The position numbers were made by a program, and so were the translations under genes. Shown here one piece after another: positions 9,971 through 19,382 of a stretch of DNA of 48,897 bases. Numbering within the stretch: the first letter of the stretch is position 1; each line of letters opens with the position of its first letter. The notes beneath the pieces are model-generated. The model worked only from the letters and a program-made list of their open reading frames with translations, was not told the origin of the DNA and searched no databases. This DNA comes from Pseudomonadota bacterium (GTDB taxonomy: Bacteria > Pseudomonadota > Gammaproteobacteria > Burkholderiales > Gallionellaceae), in NCBI GenBank assembly GCA_021787435.1, contig JAJYLY010000008.1:70319-119215 (forward strand), read 5' to 3'.

Positions 9971-11224
9971 ATGAAGATATTGATCATATTTCTATTGCTG
10001 AGCACCGCAGCACAGGCCGGCGAGATCGATGAAGCGCTGCGGGCCGAGGAAGCCGGCGATTACGTCAAGGCCGCCACCTTGTTTCTTCCGCTAGCCCAAA
10101 AAGGCGATCCCGTCGCGGAATATAATCTGGGCGTGCTTTATGCTCAGAATCGAGTCATACAGAGGGACTACTCTTTGGCCATGCAGTGGTATCTGGCCGC
10201 AGCCGAACAGGGATATGCGCAAGCCCAGACCAGCTTGGGCATGCTTTATGAAAGCGGCACAGGCATACCGCAGGACTACCAGAAAGCGCTGCATTGGCTG
10301 ACCCTGGCGGCAATGCAGCGCAATGCAACCGCACAACTTCAGGTCGGGCAGATGTATGCGGCAGGTTTGGGGGTGCCGCAGGATTACAGGGAAGCCGTCA
10401 AATGGTATCGATTGGCCTCTGAGCAGGGAAATGCCATCGCACATGCCAGACTGGCCGAATGTTATGCAAAGGGATGGGGCGTTGCGCAAAACGATGCGAT
10501 GGCTGCAAAATGGTACGGCACGGCTGCCAATTATGCCAGCGACGAGGGCCAGCGCAACCGCTATCTGGCAAGCCGAACTGTGCTTGAAAAGGACATCGCT
10601 AGCCGCAAGACGACAGAAGAAAGAGTTGAAAATGAACACAAGGCGGTGCAGACTGAAGCCGCTCGCATTGCGGCTGAACAGGCGGCAGTCAGTCAGGCCG
10701 TGGAAGATGCCAAACTGAAACTGGTCGCTCAGGCTGCATTCGATGCAAGAGTCCGAGCCCAGGAATTAAACAATGTCAAAAAAGAACTGGATGATGTCAA
10801 GAAGGAACTGACCCGGGTCAAGGCAGACAAAGAACGGAGCAGGGCCGATCAGCGCAGCAGGCTGGAAGCGCAAATGGCCAGACGCCGCGCTGAAATCAAT
10901 GCGGAAGCCGCCCGGCGCAGAAGGGAAATATTGGCTGAAGACAGGCGCGCCCAAGCCGAAAAGGAAGCCCTGTCCAAGGCATCGAAATCAGAACCCACCA
11001 AAACCGTGGCAGCTGCCGCGAAGCCTGAGCCCGTCAGGGCAAGAACCGCCAAAACCACTCAGGGCGCAGGCAATGTCATGTATCCGGCAAAAACCGAACT
11101 CAGCGATGATGAACTGAAGCACCCGCTGATACGTGAACTTCAGCCGCCGGTCGGCAGCCTCCCCGGAAAACCACTGATCAAGATAAAGCAGATCGAATGG
11201 TCAAAGAAGCAGAATGACTCCTGA
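9971..11224 (+). CDS. Exported Sel1-repeat protein with long coiled coil
   Basis: The product is 417 aa. A signal peptide (MKILIIFLLLSTAAQAG) is followed by about four to five Sel1-like TPR repeats (residues about 30-200), recognisable by A.YNLGVLYAQNRVIQRDYSLAM, LGMLYESGTGIPQDYQKAL and VGQMYAAGLGVPQDYREAV. A highly charged Ala/Glu/Arg coiled coil follows (about 205-330, e.g. LNNVKKELDDVKKEL), then a Lys/Pro/Ala tail and a conserved-looking end, KPLIKIKQIEWSKKQ. Sel1 proteins are usually periplasmic adaptors; a specific partner cannot be read from the sequence. It ends 8 bp from the convergent tilS stop and is probably monocistronic. Confidence 0.85.
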   Translation: MKILIIFLLLSTAAQAGEIDEALRAEEAGDYVKAATLFLPLAQKGDPVAEYNLGVLYAQNRVIQRDYSLAMQWYLAAAEQGYAQAQTSLGMLYESGTGIPQDYQKALHWLTLAAMQRNATAQLQVGQMYAAGLGVPQDYREAVKWYRLASEQGNAIAHARLAECYAKGWGVAQNDAMAAKWYGTAANYASDEGQRNRYLASRTVLEKDIASRKTTEERVENEHKAVQTEAARIAAEQAAVSQAVEDAKLKLVAQAAFDARVRAQELNNVKKELDDVKKELTRVKADKERSRADQRSRLEAQMARRRAEINAEAARRRREILAEDRRAQAEKEALSKASKSEPTKTVAAAAKPEPVRARTAKTTQGAGNVMYPAKTELSDDELKHPLIRELQPPVGSLPGKPLIKIKQIEWSKKQNDS

Positions 11225-11232
11225 CAGGACCA

Positions 11233-12564
11233 TCAGCGATCCATCTCCACACTCATACCCGCCTCGCCCTCCTTGCACAGATATTCAGCTGCAATCGCAA
11301 TCCCGGGCACGCAGACCAGATCCTCTCCGCAATACAGCAGCGGCAACCTGTCGCGCTGCCAGGGCGGAATGCCATGCTCCTGAAACAGATTTTTCAGCCT
11401 GCGGGTTGCGGACTTTGATCCGGGACGCAATGTTTCCCCCCCGCGGCGCAGCTTCAACGTCACAGGCGAGCGCTCTAATTTTGCAAGGTTGACGCCCTGC
11501 CCTGTTGACTGCAGAAAATTGACCGCTGTATCCATCGCAGGCCAGCCAAGCTGCGGCTCCCCTTGCCATCGCAATACAAAATCCGGGTCAAATTCTGCTT
11601 GCATACGCAAGGCATAAGCTCTTTTCCGGAAACGCCGAATCTGCCAGCCACCAAAATCGATGCGCACATCAGCGTCACCCCTTGCTGCCAGAAGCTGATG
11701 CAACATCTCGTCAAGCCGCACTGCCTGCGGCATCGGCGCTTTCATCTGGTGCAGAAAATAGCGCAACAGGTTTTTCGCGCGCGCAACACTCAGTCCCTGC
11801 AATGCAGCAACACTCAGCGTGCCGCCCGATATTGCATGCGCACCGTCCATGCCCGCCAGATCATCGAGCAGTTCGCCAGCTTCGGCAAAATGTTCGGCAC
11901 TGCGAGATAATGTTGTGCGATAGGCGGGAAACTTTTCCGAAAGCAAAGGCAACAGGCGGTGCCGCAGAAAATTACGCGGATAGCCCTCATCCGCATTGCT
12001 CTCATCCTCGATCCATTGCAACTCGTGTGCCCTGGCATATTCGACGACCTCCTCGCGAGTGTAATGCAACAAGGGGCGCACGATTTTATGCTTTGTGCTA
12101 TCGGCAGAAATTTCAGGCATGGCGCCCGCCCCCTTCACGCCTGCGCCGCGCAATAACTGTAGAAGCAGGGTTTCGACCTGATCGTCCCGATGATGCGCCA
12201 AGACCACGTAATCACATGGATGTTCTGCGAATGCCGCATATCGAAGCTGGCGCGCAGCCGCTTCCACACCTTGCGCGCGCAGCGGAGCAATATCTATTTT
12301 CCTGACACAAAAGGGAATCTCGAGACGCGCGCATGAGTCCGCGCAGAATTTCGCCCAGTCATCGGCGTACTGGCTAATACCATGATGAACATGCAAGGCC
12401 GCAAGTTTCCAGGAATAACGCGGAGCGAAACCATGCAGCAAATGAAGCAGCACCACCGAATCCACGCCGCCGCTCAGACCCAACAGTATGGAACTGCCGG
12501 AAGGCAGCGCAGCTTCGATGCGCCCGGCTAAATCAGTTAAGCTCGACTTCCTTGAATTTGCCAT
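11233..12564 (-). CDS. tilS: tRNA(Ile)-lysidine synthase TilS
   Basis: This 443-aa N-type ATP pyrophosphatase has the PP-loop [17 protein letters not shown] near residue 22 and downstream family segments [28 protein letters not shown] and [13 protein letters not shown]-terminal TilS domain follows ([37 protein letters not shown]). It converts C34 of tRNA-Ile(CAU) to lysidine, changing its decoding to AUA. Its 5' end overlaps the accA 3' end by about 32 bp, so the two are probably co-transcribed in the common accA-tilS arrangement. Confidence 0.95.
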   Translation of the reverse strand: MANSRKSSLTDLAGRIEAALPSGSSILLGLSGGVDSVVLLHLLHGFAPRYSWKLAALHVHHGISQYADDWAKFCADSCARLEIPFCVRKIDIAPLRAQGVEAAARQLRYAAFAEHPCDYVVLAHHRDDQVETLLLQLLRGAGVKGAGAMPEISADSTKHKIVRPLLHYTREEVVEYARAHELQWIEDESNADEGYPRNFLRHRLLPLLSEKFPAYRTTLSRSAEHFAEAGELLDDLAGMDGAHAISGGTLSVAALQGLSVARAKNLLRYFLHQMKAPMPQAVRLDEMLHQLLAARGDADVRIDFGGWQIRRFRKRAYALRMQAEFDPDFVLRWQGEPQLGWPAMDTAVNFLQSTGQGVNLAKLERSPVTLKLRRGGETLRPGSKSATRRLKNLFQEHGIPPWQRDRLPLLYCGEDLVCVPGIAIAAEYLCKEGEAGMSVEMDR

Positions 12565-13504
12565 AACTCATCAGGCGATTGAAACGGTCGTGCAATAGAT
12601 CGTTGACGGATTTTGCCTGTGCAGTTTTCAGCGCATCCTGCAAAGCCTTTTTCACGCTTTGCATGGTCGCAGGATAATCCCGATGCGCCCCGCCCATCGG
12701 CTCAGGAATGATCTTGTCCACGATGCCCAACGCCTTCAGGCGTGTCGCGGTGATGCCCAGGGTTTCTGCTGCATCCTCAGCCTTGTCAGCGCTCTTCCAG
12801 AGTATCGATGCACAGCCTTCGGGCGAGATCACCGAATAAGTGCTGTATTGCAGCATCAGCATCGCATCCCCCACGGCGATCGCAAGCGCACCGCCCGATC
12901 CACCTTCGCCTATGATGGTGCAGATGATGGGCACGCGCAATTCGCTCATCTCGTAAAGGTTGCGCCCGATCGCCTCTGATTGACCGCGTTCTTCTGCACC
13001 TACGCCGGGATAAGCGCCAGGCGTATCGACAAAAGTTATGATGGGAATGCCGAATTTTTCTGCCAATCGCATCAGGCGCATCGCCTTGCGATAACCTTCT
13101 GGCCGCGGCATGCCGAAATTGCGCGAAATCTTTTCCTTAGTATCACGCCCCTTCTGATGGCCGATCACCATCACGCTCTGCCCGTTGAAGCGCGCAAGGC
13201 CACCTACGATCGCCTTGTCGTCGGCAAAACTGCGGTCGCCGTGCAACTCTTCAAAATCGGTGAACAGATGCTCGATGTAATCAAGCGTATAAGGACGCTG
13301 GGGATGACGCGACACTTTGGAAATCTGCCAAGGCGTTAGCTTGGCATACATATCCTTCAGCAGTGTTTCGCTTTTCTTTGAAAGCTGCTCGATCTCATCG
13401 GCGATATCAAGTGCTGCAGTATCGTCCTGCATGTTGCGTAGCTGTTCGATCTTATCTTCCAATTCCGCAATGGAATCTTCAAAATCCAGAAATGTGACTT
13501 TCAT
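12533..13504 (-). CDS. accA: Acetyl-CoA carboxylase carboxyltransferase subunit alpha
   Basis: This 323-aa protein is at the normal AccA length. It starts [20 protein letters not shown] and shows [67 protein letters not shown] and the oxyanion-hole region [14 protein letters not shown]. It is the alpha half of carboxyltransferase, forming malonyl-CoA with AccD in fatty-acid synthesis. An ATG at 13504 is preferred over the upstream extension, which adds 15 atypical residues. tilS follows with a short overlap. Confidence 0.96.
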   Translation of the reverse strand: MKVTFLDFEDSIAELEDKIEQLRNMQDDTAALDIADEIEQLSKKSETLLKDMYAKLTPWQISKVSRHPQRPYTLDYIEHLFTDFEELHGDRSFADDKAIVGGLARFNGQSVMVIGHQKGRDTKEKISRNFGMPRPEGYRKAMRLMRLAEKFGIPIITFVDTPGAYPGVGAEERGQSEAIGRNLYEMSELRVPIICTIIGEGGSGGALAIAVGDAMLMLQYSTYSVISPEGCASILWKSADKAEDAAETLGITATRLKALGIVDKIIPEPMGGAHRDYPATMQSVKKALQDALKTAQAKSVNDLLHDRFNRLMSYGKFKEVELN

Positions 13505-13639
13505 ATTGATACCTTGCTCGTTACCAGCGCGTGTCACTGGCTTCATCATTTCGATGGTTGCGCCATCGATCGCGGCGCGATGATACTACAAACCAGCATT
13601 TGAAATTCATTCATATGCAGCGAAAAATTTAGTCTTTGA

Positions 13640-14617
13640 TCAGACAACTTCATCCAGACGACAGCTGCCCCGCCAGAATGCCCAAGCATCCATGCGCTCA
13701 AGTGAGCAGCGGTAAAGCTGATCGCCGCCCAAGATATCCAGATTCAACCGGGAAATCCTGCCCTGACGCAACGCCTGCAGTAAAGGCTTTGCATAGCCCG
13801 TTTCAAAATTTTGCAGCGCTGCGCGCCAGGCCAAAATATCTCCGCGCTGCAAGCTGCTTCGCAGTCCGGTAAATACAAGCAATTCATCGCCATTCTCGCT
13901 GCGCCATTCAGGCTGCCAGAGTTTAAACGGGATGCCAGCAGATGAAGAAAGCATCTCTGTCAACACTTCATCAGAGCTTGCATGGCTGAATGGGGAGCTC
14001 GCCTGCCCCCCCCTCCCTTCGCCCCAGAACCACAGGCTGTTGACCGGCAGGTCACCTTGTGCCTCGCGCGCCTCGTTGACGGGATGCGCAAACAGCAGCA
14101 TCTGTATCTCGTTGAAAAGTTGACGCCAACGCCGCTCATCAGCACCTGCAGGCAGATTGCCATGGATGTTGCGACCTGAAGCCTGCGACAGTGGAACAGT
14201 CGCAATATCAGGAAGTACATCAAGTCGCACATACCAGCGGTTTGTATGCGGCGCGAAGAATTCCATATCCTGCCCCGTAAAATGCGCGTTGAGGCTCATG
14301 CAGAACTTTGCTGCTTCTTCATCACTGACATTGACATCAGGCAGCAGCACTACCTGCTCGCGCTGCAGCCTAACATGCACGGGATCCGCGCGCATCCAGA
14401 TGCCTGGCCCAAGCCCGTCGAATGCAGCAGAAACTGGTGCTATCCCGCCATGCACCCCGAAAAGCTCATTCAATAAAACTTCGCAGGAGACAGCAGGATA
14501 CATCTGTATTTTTCCGCATGCCATAATTTTCTCAAGTGCTGGCAGACGCAATCCTGCACTAGCTGCAAAATCTTTGGGCAGCAACAAATCGGCTATAACC
14601 AGATGAACGTTTTTCAT
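13640..14617 (-). CDS. RpfE-type / phosphoglycerate-mutase-like protein
   Basis: This 325-aa protein resembles a proteobacterial family annotated either as regulatory protein RpfE type or as cofactor-independent phosphoglycerate mutase-like. Recognisable blocks are the N-terminal HLVIADLLLPKDFA, FDGLGPGIWMRADPVHVRLQ, LLPDVNVSDEEAAKFCMSLN, the central GRNIHGNLPAGADERRW and FNEIQMLLFAHPVNEAREA, and SLWFWGEGRGG. The active-site residues of true phosphoglycerate mutases cannot be confirmed here, and the physiological role is unknown. It is transcribed alone upstream of accA, separated by about 135 bp. Nothing further of note is seen in 14618-14828 beyond a small CCCGC/GCGGG hairpin near 14750. 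Confidence 0.75.
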   Translation of the reverse strand: MKNVHLVIADLLLPKDFAASAGLRLPALEKIMACGKIQMYPAVSCEVLLNELFGVHGGIAPVSAAFDGLGPGIWMRADPVHVRLQREQVVLLPDVNVSDEEAAKFCMSLNAHFTGQDMEFFAPHTNRWYVRLDVLPDIATVPLSQASGRNIHGNLPAGADERRWRQLFNEIQMLLFAHPVNEAREAQGDLPVNSLWFWGEGRGGQASSPFSHASSDEVLTEMLSSSAGIPFKLWQPEWRSENGDELLVFTGLRSSLQRGDILAWRAALQNFETGYAKPLLQALRQGRISRLNLDILGGDQLYRCSLERMDAWAFWRGSCRLDEVV

Positions 14618-14828
14618 AGGGGAAGTTTAACCTGAATTCTCAACAAGCCATGCTAAAAATCTGAGTACCGTTTCACCCCTCGCTTGCCAAGGGCTACAGT
14701 CCAGGCATGCATGCTTCATCCCCATGCGAGCGAGGAGCACATCAGCCCGCCAATGCGGGAACTTTAAAAGAAATCTTCTTCACGCCGATGACGGTTGGCC
14801 AGCACGGCCACAGTCCGGCCATCTTCTC

Positions 14829-15311
14829 TTACTTACCAGAGTCTTGCAATGCGGCGGCAATTATTTCATCGCCCAGGAAATACCCGGGTGATACAAGACG
14901 CTCCAACAATGACCTCACCAGCGGAACCATACTTTTGCGTCTTTCCAGCACCAGCACACCCACTGTGCCGAGCAACGGCACACTGGTAGTTGCCCCCATT
15001 CTGCGACCGACTTTGTGGTCCATAATTACGTCATATCCTAAATCAATCGCCACCGCGATTGCACTTGCTTCAGAAGCATCAATTTTCCGCGTGTACGCAG
15101 AAAAATCCGGCGAGTCCCACAGCTCCAAGTACTTCCTGTCTAAAGCCTTCTTGATAATTGTACCTCCAGAAAAATCCTATCTCCCTCCACATTCAGCAAA
15201 TACAATGTCAGTTATAAATACGCGTCCGAAAATCTGCGGCAACAGGCCGAGTTTATGAAGGCGGACTAACGCGATCAACGGACCGGCATCCGCAATGATG
15301 ACTTTATTCAA
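14829..15311 (-). pseudogene. DUF3368 PIN-domain toxin with in-frame stop
   Basis: From a TTG start at 15311 the frame reads NKVIIADAGPLIALVRLHKL, a PIN-domain first strand with the catalytic Asp. It then meets TAG at 15177-15179 and continues in the same frame to 14829. The downstream part has IDASEASAIAVAIDLG, VIMDHKVGRR and LLGTVGVLVLERRKSM, the acidic residues and C-terminal pattern of DUF3368 PIN nucleases. Total length without the stop would be about 160 aa, the family norm, so a single nonsense change separates it from an intact gene. PIN toxins of this type cleave RNA and pair with an upstream antitoxin, whose broken pieces lie just upstream. A start at TTG 15128 (99 aa) is open but would lack the first catalytic Asp. 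Confidence 0.8.
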
Positions 15312-15337
15312 AATCTGTCAACTCCCGTTGCAACACC

Positions 15338-15484
15338 TCATTGCTTTAAACGCACAACCGGCAATTTAAGCGCACCGAGGTGATCAATGAATTCGCTTAA
15401 CGGAATTTCAGAATTATTTGAAGCCTTGTCTGGGCTGATCATCTCATCGTCAAAAAAATTCACTGCCGCTGTTAGCGCAAAATT
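15338..15484 (-). pseudogene. C-terminal fragment of the antitoxin (UPF0175-like part)
   Basis: An open frame ending in TGA at 15338-15340 contains FALTAAVNFFDDEMIS and LSEFIDHLGALKLPVVRL. This matches the C-terminal toxin-binding half of antitoxins that partner DUF3368 toxins (pattern VALAVxLFDDExIS..KAARLA..LSEFIDHLGxLxIPVVRY). It lacks a plausible start of its own and its N-terminal half is found about 400 bp upstream, at 15889-16026. The toxin frame begins about 27 bp downstream, as expected in an antitoxin-toxin operon. Confidence 0.65.
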
Positions 15485-15888
15485 ACAATTTTTATAACAG
15501 TTATATCATTATGGTTATTAAGCTCTGTCGTTTTTGAAATTGTGCAAAAAATGAAAAATCAGCAAAATTTGTGCGTACAAAAAGCGTTACCGGTAGGCGT
15601 TACTGATCACGCGATGGTGAGCAGTAACGTAGGGAGTACAAGATTTATTAAAAATCCTGGAAAAATGTAAAAAAAATATCTGATCTTACCCCTACCATTC
15701 CAAGAGCGATCCAGAATTGCGCGGGTGCACTCTATCTGCTGCTGAGGAAACATGGAAAAGAGTGCGGTATAAATGGAACGCGAGTGTAAGTCTCATTTTT
15801 TAATCATGGTAAGAAGCTGATTTTTGACTGCATTGCTCATGCATATGGAAATTCAAATCATGTGACAACCCCAAAGCTCATGGAGCGC
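15485..15888. other. About 400-bp insertion splitting the antitoxin gene
   Basis: This AT-rich segment separates the two antitoxin halves. It has no coding frame I recognise, contains several A- and T-runs and a strong hairpin (15598-15629), and shows no clear terminal inverted repeats or target duplication. It may be a small non-autonomous element or the scar of a deleted larger element. Confidence 0.5.
15598..15629. repeat. 13-bp inverted repeat hairpin
   Basis: CGTTACTGATCAC (15598-15610) and GTGAGCAGTAACG (15617-15629) are inverted copies with one mismatch around a 6-base loop GCGATG. A further GCGTTA copy lies just upstream (15584-15589). There is no T-run directly after either arm, so it is not an obvious terminator. 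Confidence 0.7.
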
Positions 15889-16026
15889 TTACGTTTCATC
15901 AAACCTAACTGCCACAAATACAGGCCGACCGTATTTTGTGACAATGGGAAGCTTGCCTTCCTCGGCAACCCGTATCAACGCGCCAGTACGTTTACATAAA
16001 TCGCGGATAGTAAAAGCATCCATCAT
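15889..16026 (-). pseudogene. N-terminal fragment of a Phd/YefM-like antitoxin
   Basis: A 45-codon frame starts MMDAFTIRDLCKRTGALI and continues VAEEGKLPIVTKYGRPVFVA, the DNA-binding N-terminal fold of Phd-family antitoxins (consensus FTIRDLRERTGELVREAE.GKLxxVTKxGRPVFVAVPFDE). It then ends at TAA just after RFDET. A strong GGAGG lies 7 bases before the second ATG (16021-16023), so translation may still begin. The matching C-terminal half is found at 15338-15484 on the same strand. The fragment might still bind its operator but should not neutralise a toxin. Confidence 0.78.
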
Positions 16027-16250
16027 TTCACCTCCCAATAAATTGAGTTATCAAATGTTTGAACAATATTTAAAGGCAGCATACCAGCCGAGAGCTGTGG
16101 AGCGACTATGCAGCAACTTTCGCATGCTATCGGCACCATCAATCCATCCCGTTTTCTTTTGGAATTTTAATGAATTTTCTGTCGAAAATTCGCCGTTGCA
16201 AGCAGGTTGTGGCAAACTAGCGTACTGTTCCAATAACGCGACCACTAATC

Positions 16251-17495
16251 TTGCAACCCTACGAACTCTTCATCGGCCTGCGCTACACACGCGCAAAACG
16301 GCGCAACCATTTCATCTCCTTCATTTCGCTGATTTCCATGCTGGGCATGGCCCTAGGCGTAATGGCGCTGATCGTCGTGCTATCGGTGATGAACGGTTTC
16401 CAGAAGGAAATCCGCGCGCGCATGCTGGGCGCCTCCCCTCACCTCGAAGTGGTGGCCGACGGCGGGCGCATGAATGACTGGCAGAGCATACTCAAAAAAG
16501 TGGAAAGCAATCCCGAGGTGCTGGCCGCAGCCCCTTATGTATCAGGACAGGGCATGCTGTCTTTCGGCCAGAGCGTACAGGGCGTGATTGTGCGCGGCAT
16601 AGACCCCACAAAAGAAACTGAGATCACGGAACTTGCCAACAAGGTCAAGACTGGATCATTGGCCGATCTGCGCAGCACCGAGTTCGGCATCGTGTTGGGC
16701 TCTGATCTTGCACGCGCCTTGGGGGTGAGTATGAATGAAAAGGTCATGCTGATCGCGCCGCAGGGATCGATCACACCCGCCGGCATGATGCCGCGTTTGA
16801 AACAGTTCCGCGTGGTGGGGATTTTTGAAGTCGGCATGGCCCCTTATGACAACAGCTTGGCACTGATCAACATCTTTGACGCTCAGAAACTTTTCCAGCT
16901 GGGCGATGCGGTGACCGGCATCAGCACCAAACTAAAAGACATCGACAGGGCGCCCGATGTGGCAGCAGAACTGCAGCGCCAGCTGCCTGACGGCCTTTAT
17001 GCAAACGACTGGACTCACCAGAACAGCAACTACTTCAGTGCGGTCAAAATGGAAAAGAAAATGATGTTCATCATCCTGTCACTGATCGTTGCCGTGGCCG
17101 CCTTCAACATCGTCTCGACATTGGTGATGGCGGTCACCGACAAACAGGCCGACATCGCGATACTGAGAACGCTAGGCGCTTCGCCTTTTAGCATCATGAA
17201 AATTTTCATCGTGCAGGGCGTGGTGATCGGCCTGATAGGCACGCTGATGGGCAGCATCTCAGGGATCGTACTGGCGAAGAACCTGGATGTGGTGGTGCCC
17301 TTCATCGAGCACCTGTTCAGCGTACAGTTCCTCTCCAAGGATGTTTATTACATCAGCGAGTTGCCCTCCGATCTGCGCTATCACGAAGTCATGCTGGTGT
17401 CAGGAATCTCTTTTGCAATCAGTCTACTGGCTACCCTTTATCCCAGTTACCGCGCTTCACAAACACAGCCTGCGGAGGCACTGCGCTATGAATAA
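16251..17495 (+). CDS. lolC: Lipoprotein-releasing ABC transporter permease LolC/LolE
   Basis: This 414-aa inner-membrane protein begins [20 protein letters not shown], the hallmark LolC/E N-terminus. It has a first transmembrane helix ([21 protein letters not shown]), a large periplasmic MacB-like domain (about residues 50-250) and three C-terminal transmembrane helices (e.g. [21 protein letters not shown]). With LolD it releases lipoproteins from the inner membrane to LolA. No ATG fits the family N-terminus; the frame starts at TTG 16251 with no strong Shine-Dalgarno, so the start is less certain. Only one permease gene is present, suggesting a LolF-type homodimer or a second permease elsewhere. 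The stop overlaps the lolD start. Confidence 0.92.
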   Translation: MQPYELFIGLRYTRAKRRNHFISFISLISMLGMALGVMALIVVLSVMNGFQKEIRARMLGASPHLEVVADGGRMNDWQSILKKVESNPEVLAAAPYVSGQGMLSFGQSVQGVIVRGIDPTKETEITELANKVKTGSLADLRSTEFGIVLGSDLARALGVSMNEKVMLIAPQGSITPAGMMPRLKQFRVVGIFEVGMAPYDNSLALINIFDAQKLFQLGDAVTGISTKLKDIDRAPDVAAELQRQLPDGLYANDWTHQNSNYFSAVKMEKKMMFIILSLIVAVAAFNIVSTLVMAVTDKQADIAILRTLGASPFSIMKIFIVQGVVIGLIGTLMGSISGIVLAKNLDVVVPFIEHLFSVQFLSKDVYYISELPSDLRYHEVMLVSGISFAISLLATLYPSYRASQTQPAEALRYE

Positions 17496-18198
17496 TAAAC
17501 AGGATGCAGGATTTAGGATTCAGGATTCAGAACACGTGATTGCTTGCCGGAACTTGAGCAAGACATTCACGCTGGGCAAGTTTGAAGTCCCCGTACTTAA
17601 AGGCGTCACTTTATCAGTTGAACGCGGCGAACGCATCGCAATCGTAGGCGCATCGGGGTCTGGCAAGAGCACTCTGCTGCATCTCTTAGGCGGTCTTGAC
17701 AATGCAACCAGCGGCAGCGTTACAATACTGGGCCATGAAGTAGAGAGGCTGAACGAAGTACAGAGGGGCAAAATCCGCAACCAGTCGCTGGGCTTCGTCT
17801 ACCAGTTCCATCATCTTTTGCCGGAATTCACTGCGCTTGAAAACGTCGCGATGCCGCTATTGATACGCGGCATGAAACGCAAGGAGGCTGATCCCTTAGC
17901 CCTCGCGATGCTCGAAAAAGTGGGACTCCCTCATCGCATCCATCACCTGCCGGCCGAACTCTCAGGCGGCGAGCGCCAGCGCACAGCGGTTGCACGCGCG
18001 CTGGTCACGGAACCTGCCTGCGTGCTGGCGGACGAACCGACCGGGAATCTTGATCACAAGAGCGCTGAAGACCTATTCGATCTGATGCAGCAGTTAAACG
18101 AAGAACTGGGCACGAGCTTCATCGTCGTCACCCACGACCTTGAACTTGCATCGCGCATGCAAAAACGCTTGCAGCTGACAGACGGAGTATTGCACTAG
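17488..18198 (+). CDS. lolD: Lipoprotein-releasing ABC transporter ATPase LolD
   Basis: This 236-aa ABC ATPase has Walker [10 protein letters not shown], signature [15 protein letters not shown], Walker [12 protein letters not shown] and switch His in VVTHDLELA. The LolD-typical [17 protein letters not shown] and [21 protein letters not shown] are present. It starts at ATG 17488, overlapping the lolC stop by 8 bp. The first about 16 codons are unusual because they consist of a tandem 7-bp repeat (17501-17528), so the N-terminal extension before [12 protein letters not shown] is probably not conserved. It converges with the DUF2062 gene, whose stop overlaps by 4 bp. Confidence 0.95.
   Translation: MNNKQDAGFRIQDSEHVIACRNLSKTFTLGKFEVPVLKGVTLSVERGERIAIVGASGSGKSTLLHLLGGLDNATSGSVTILGHEVERLNEVQRGKIRNQSLGFVYQFHHLLPEFTALENVAMPLLIRGMKRKEADPLALAMLEKVGLPHRIHHLPAELSGGERQRTAVARALVTEPACVLADEPTGNLDHKSAEDLFDLMQQLNEELGTSFIVVTHDLELASRMQKRLQLTDGVLH
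17501..17528 (+). repeat. Tandem heptamers AGGATGC/AGGATTY in the lolD 5' coding region
   Basis: Four perfect 7-bp steps, AGGATGC, AGGATTT, AGGATTC and AGGATTC, lie inside lolD codons 5-14. Because 7 is not a multiple of 3, each added unit shifts the frame. The same units recur behind sdhD (32062-32089). Confidence 0.8.
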
Positions 18199-18707
18199 CG
18201 TTGCCTGTTCCGCCATTTCAGCACAACCGTTACGCGCCAGACAAAGAGAACTGCGAAATAGCCTGTCATCGCAAGGCTTGTTGCAAGCAGCGGCAGGCCG
18301 ATCAAAAGTGGTTTGCCAAGACCAGCCAGCCAGCCCCACAGCCCGTCGGCGTGCAGGCTGGGGAAAGCATGCGGCACATCCGGAAGCGGGGACCCCTCCA
18401 CCCACATACCTATCCGGTAGGCCAGAAGATAAAGCGGCACGATGGTGAAAGGATTGGTGTACAGAGTGGCAAACAGCGCAACCGGCAGATTGACGCGAAA
18501 CAGCACCGCCAGCAATGCAGCGGATATCATCTGCAGCGGCCCTGGTATCAGGCCGCAGAAAAGACCCAATGCCACGCCACCTGCCACGGAACGCCGATGC
18601 AAATGCCACAGGTAAGGACTGTTAAACCAGTTGCCGAATGGTTTAAGCCAGCGGTTATCCTTCAGTGCATCGTGGCGAGGCAACCTTTTGCGCAGAAAAT
18701 TTTTCAT
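18195..18707 (-). CDS. DUF2062 membrane protein
   Basis: This 170-aa membrane protein has hydrophobic helices at about 40-60 ([20 protein letters not shown]), 62-80 ([19 protein letters not shown]), 85-100 ([14 protein letters not shown]) and 130-158. The N-terminal basic stretch and the segment [19 protein letters not shown] with [16 protein letters not shown] are typical of DUF2062, a family of unknown function often found near lolCD or comEC in betaproteobacteria. It converges with lolD. Confidence 0.85.
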   Translation of the reverse strand: MKNFLRKRLPRHDALKDNRWLKPFGNWFNSPYLWHLHRRSVAGGVALGLFCGLIPGPLQMISAALLAVLFRVNLPVALFATLYTNPFTIVPLYLLAYRIGMWVEGSPLPDVPHAFPSLHADGLWGWLAGLGKPLLIGLPLLATSLAMTGYFAVLFVWRVTVVLKWRNRQR

Positions 18708-18772
18708 GACGCATTCTACGCACCCGCGAAAATTTATTCACCACAAACCGGCGAATTAAATCCTGTTTGTCT

Positions 18773-19069
18773 TCAAGCCGCACTGAGATGCGCATTCCAT
18801 TGCCCATCCATGATGTGAAGCGGCATCGTTTGATCCGCGATAGCCGCCTGCCTCAGTGTCACGAGCTCCTGCTGGGCTGCTGCAAGCTTGTCGCAAAGCG
18901 TCGCATTGCATGCTTCAAGCGATGCAATGCGCTTTAACAGGTGCTCCGTTCGCCGTTCGACCTTCTGTTCGAGGTAATAACGGTGCTCGTGCAACTCAGC
19001 CTTCATTTCCCTATACATGATTTCGCTGATAAACGGTTTGAGCTCGGACTTCATTTCTCCATTAAACAT
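18773..19069 (-). CDS. Small coiled-coil protein of unknown function
   Basis: This 98-aa acidic/basic coiled-coil protein starts MFNGEMKSELKPFISEIMY. A long helix of heptad pattern follows (EQKVERRTEHLLKRIASLEA, LCDKLAAAQQELVTLRQ). The ATG at 19067-19069 is chosen because GGAGGA lies about 5 bases upstream; the open frame continues upstream but has no recognisable content. It is divergent from the PAS-GGDEF-EAL gene, so the two may share a control region. I do not recognise a family. Confidence 0.55.
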   Translation of the reverse strand: MFNGEMKSELKPFISEIMYREMKAELHEHRYYLEQKVERRTEHLLKRIASLEACNATLCDKLAAAQQELVTLRQAAIADQTMPLHIMDGQWNAHLSAA

Positions 19070-19382
19070 CTCATCCTCCGCACACGTTGACCTGCCCTTA
19101 GGCATGAATCCAGAAACTGCCTGATCACAAATCTTTACATCACCATAACCCAACAACGTTACAGATTTATGATACAAAACAGCTATGCGACCATCAGGAA
19201 TCAAGAGAAGTTCCCTGAACATCAAAATCACCCCATGATTGCCATTCGCGGGGAACACTGCCTGATTTTTCAGCAGCCTTAAGCACGACAAGGAGAAAAC
19301 TCTTAAAATATAGTAGTATGCTGTCAGTATGCTCATGTTTCTCCCAAGAACGGCTGGATACATACTGATTTAGGGGAAATCG
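19070..19382. promoter_or_regulatory. Divergent intergenic region before the GGDEF-EAL gene
   Basis: This 313-bp region lies between divergent genes. It contains AT-rich stretches (AAAATATAGTAGTATGCTG near 19305) and a short direct repeat CAGTATGCT/AGTATGCT. AGGGGAAATCG stands before the ATG at 19383 as a clear ribosome site. No other gene is convincing here. Confidence 0.35.

Noticed and set aside
14707..15258. 183-codon plus-strand frame opposite the PIN toxin
   Set aside because: Antisense to the DUF3368 homology, no ribosome site and no protein-like pattern; it is a shadow.
15860..15895. GGGG...TAAG-like sequence that might be a Tn3-type end
   Set aside because: The order of GGGG and TAAG on each strand is opposite to a Tn3 inverted repeat and no partner end is found.
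18773..19363. 196-aa version of the coiled-coil gene
   Set aside because: The added N-terminal part has no family pattern, while an internal ATG at 19069 has a strong GGAGGA site.
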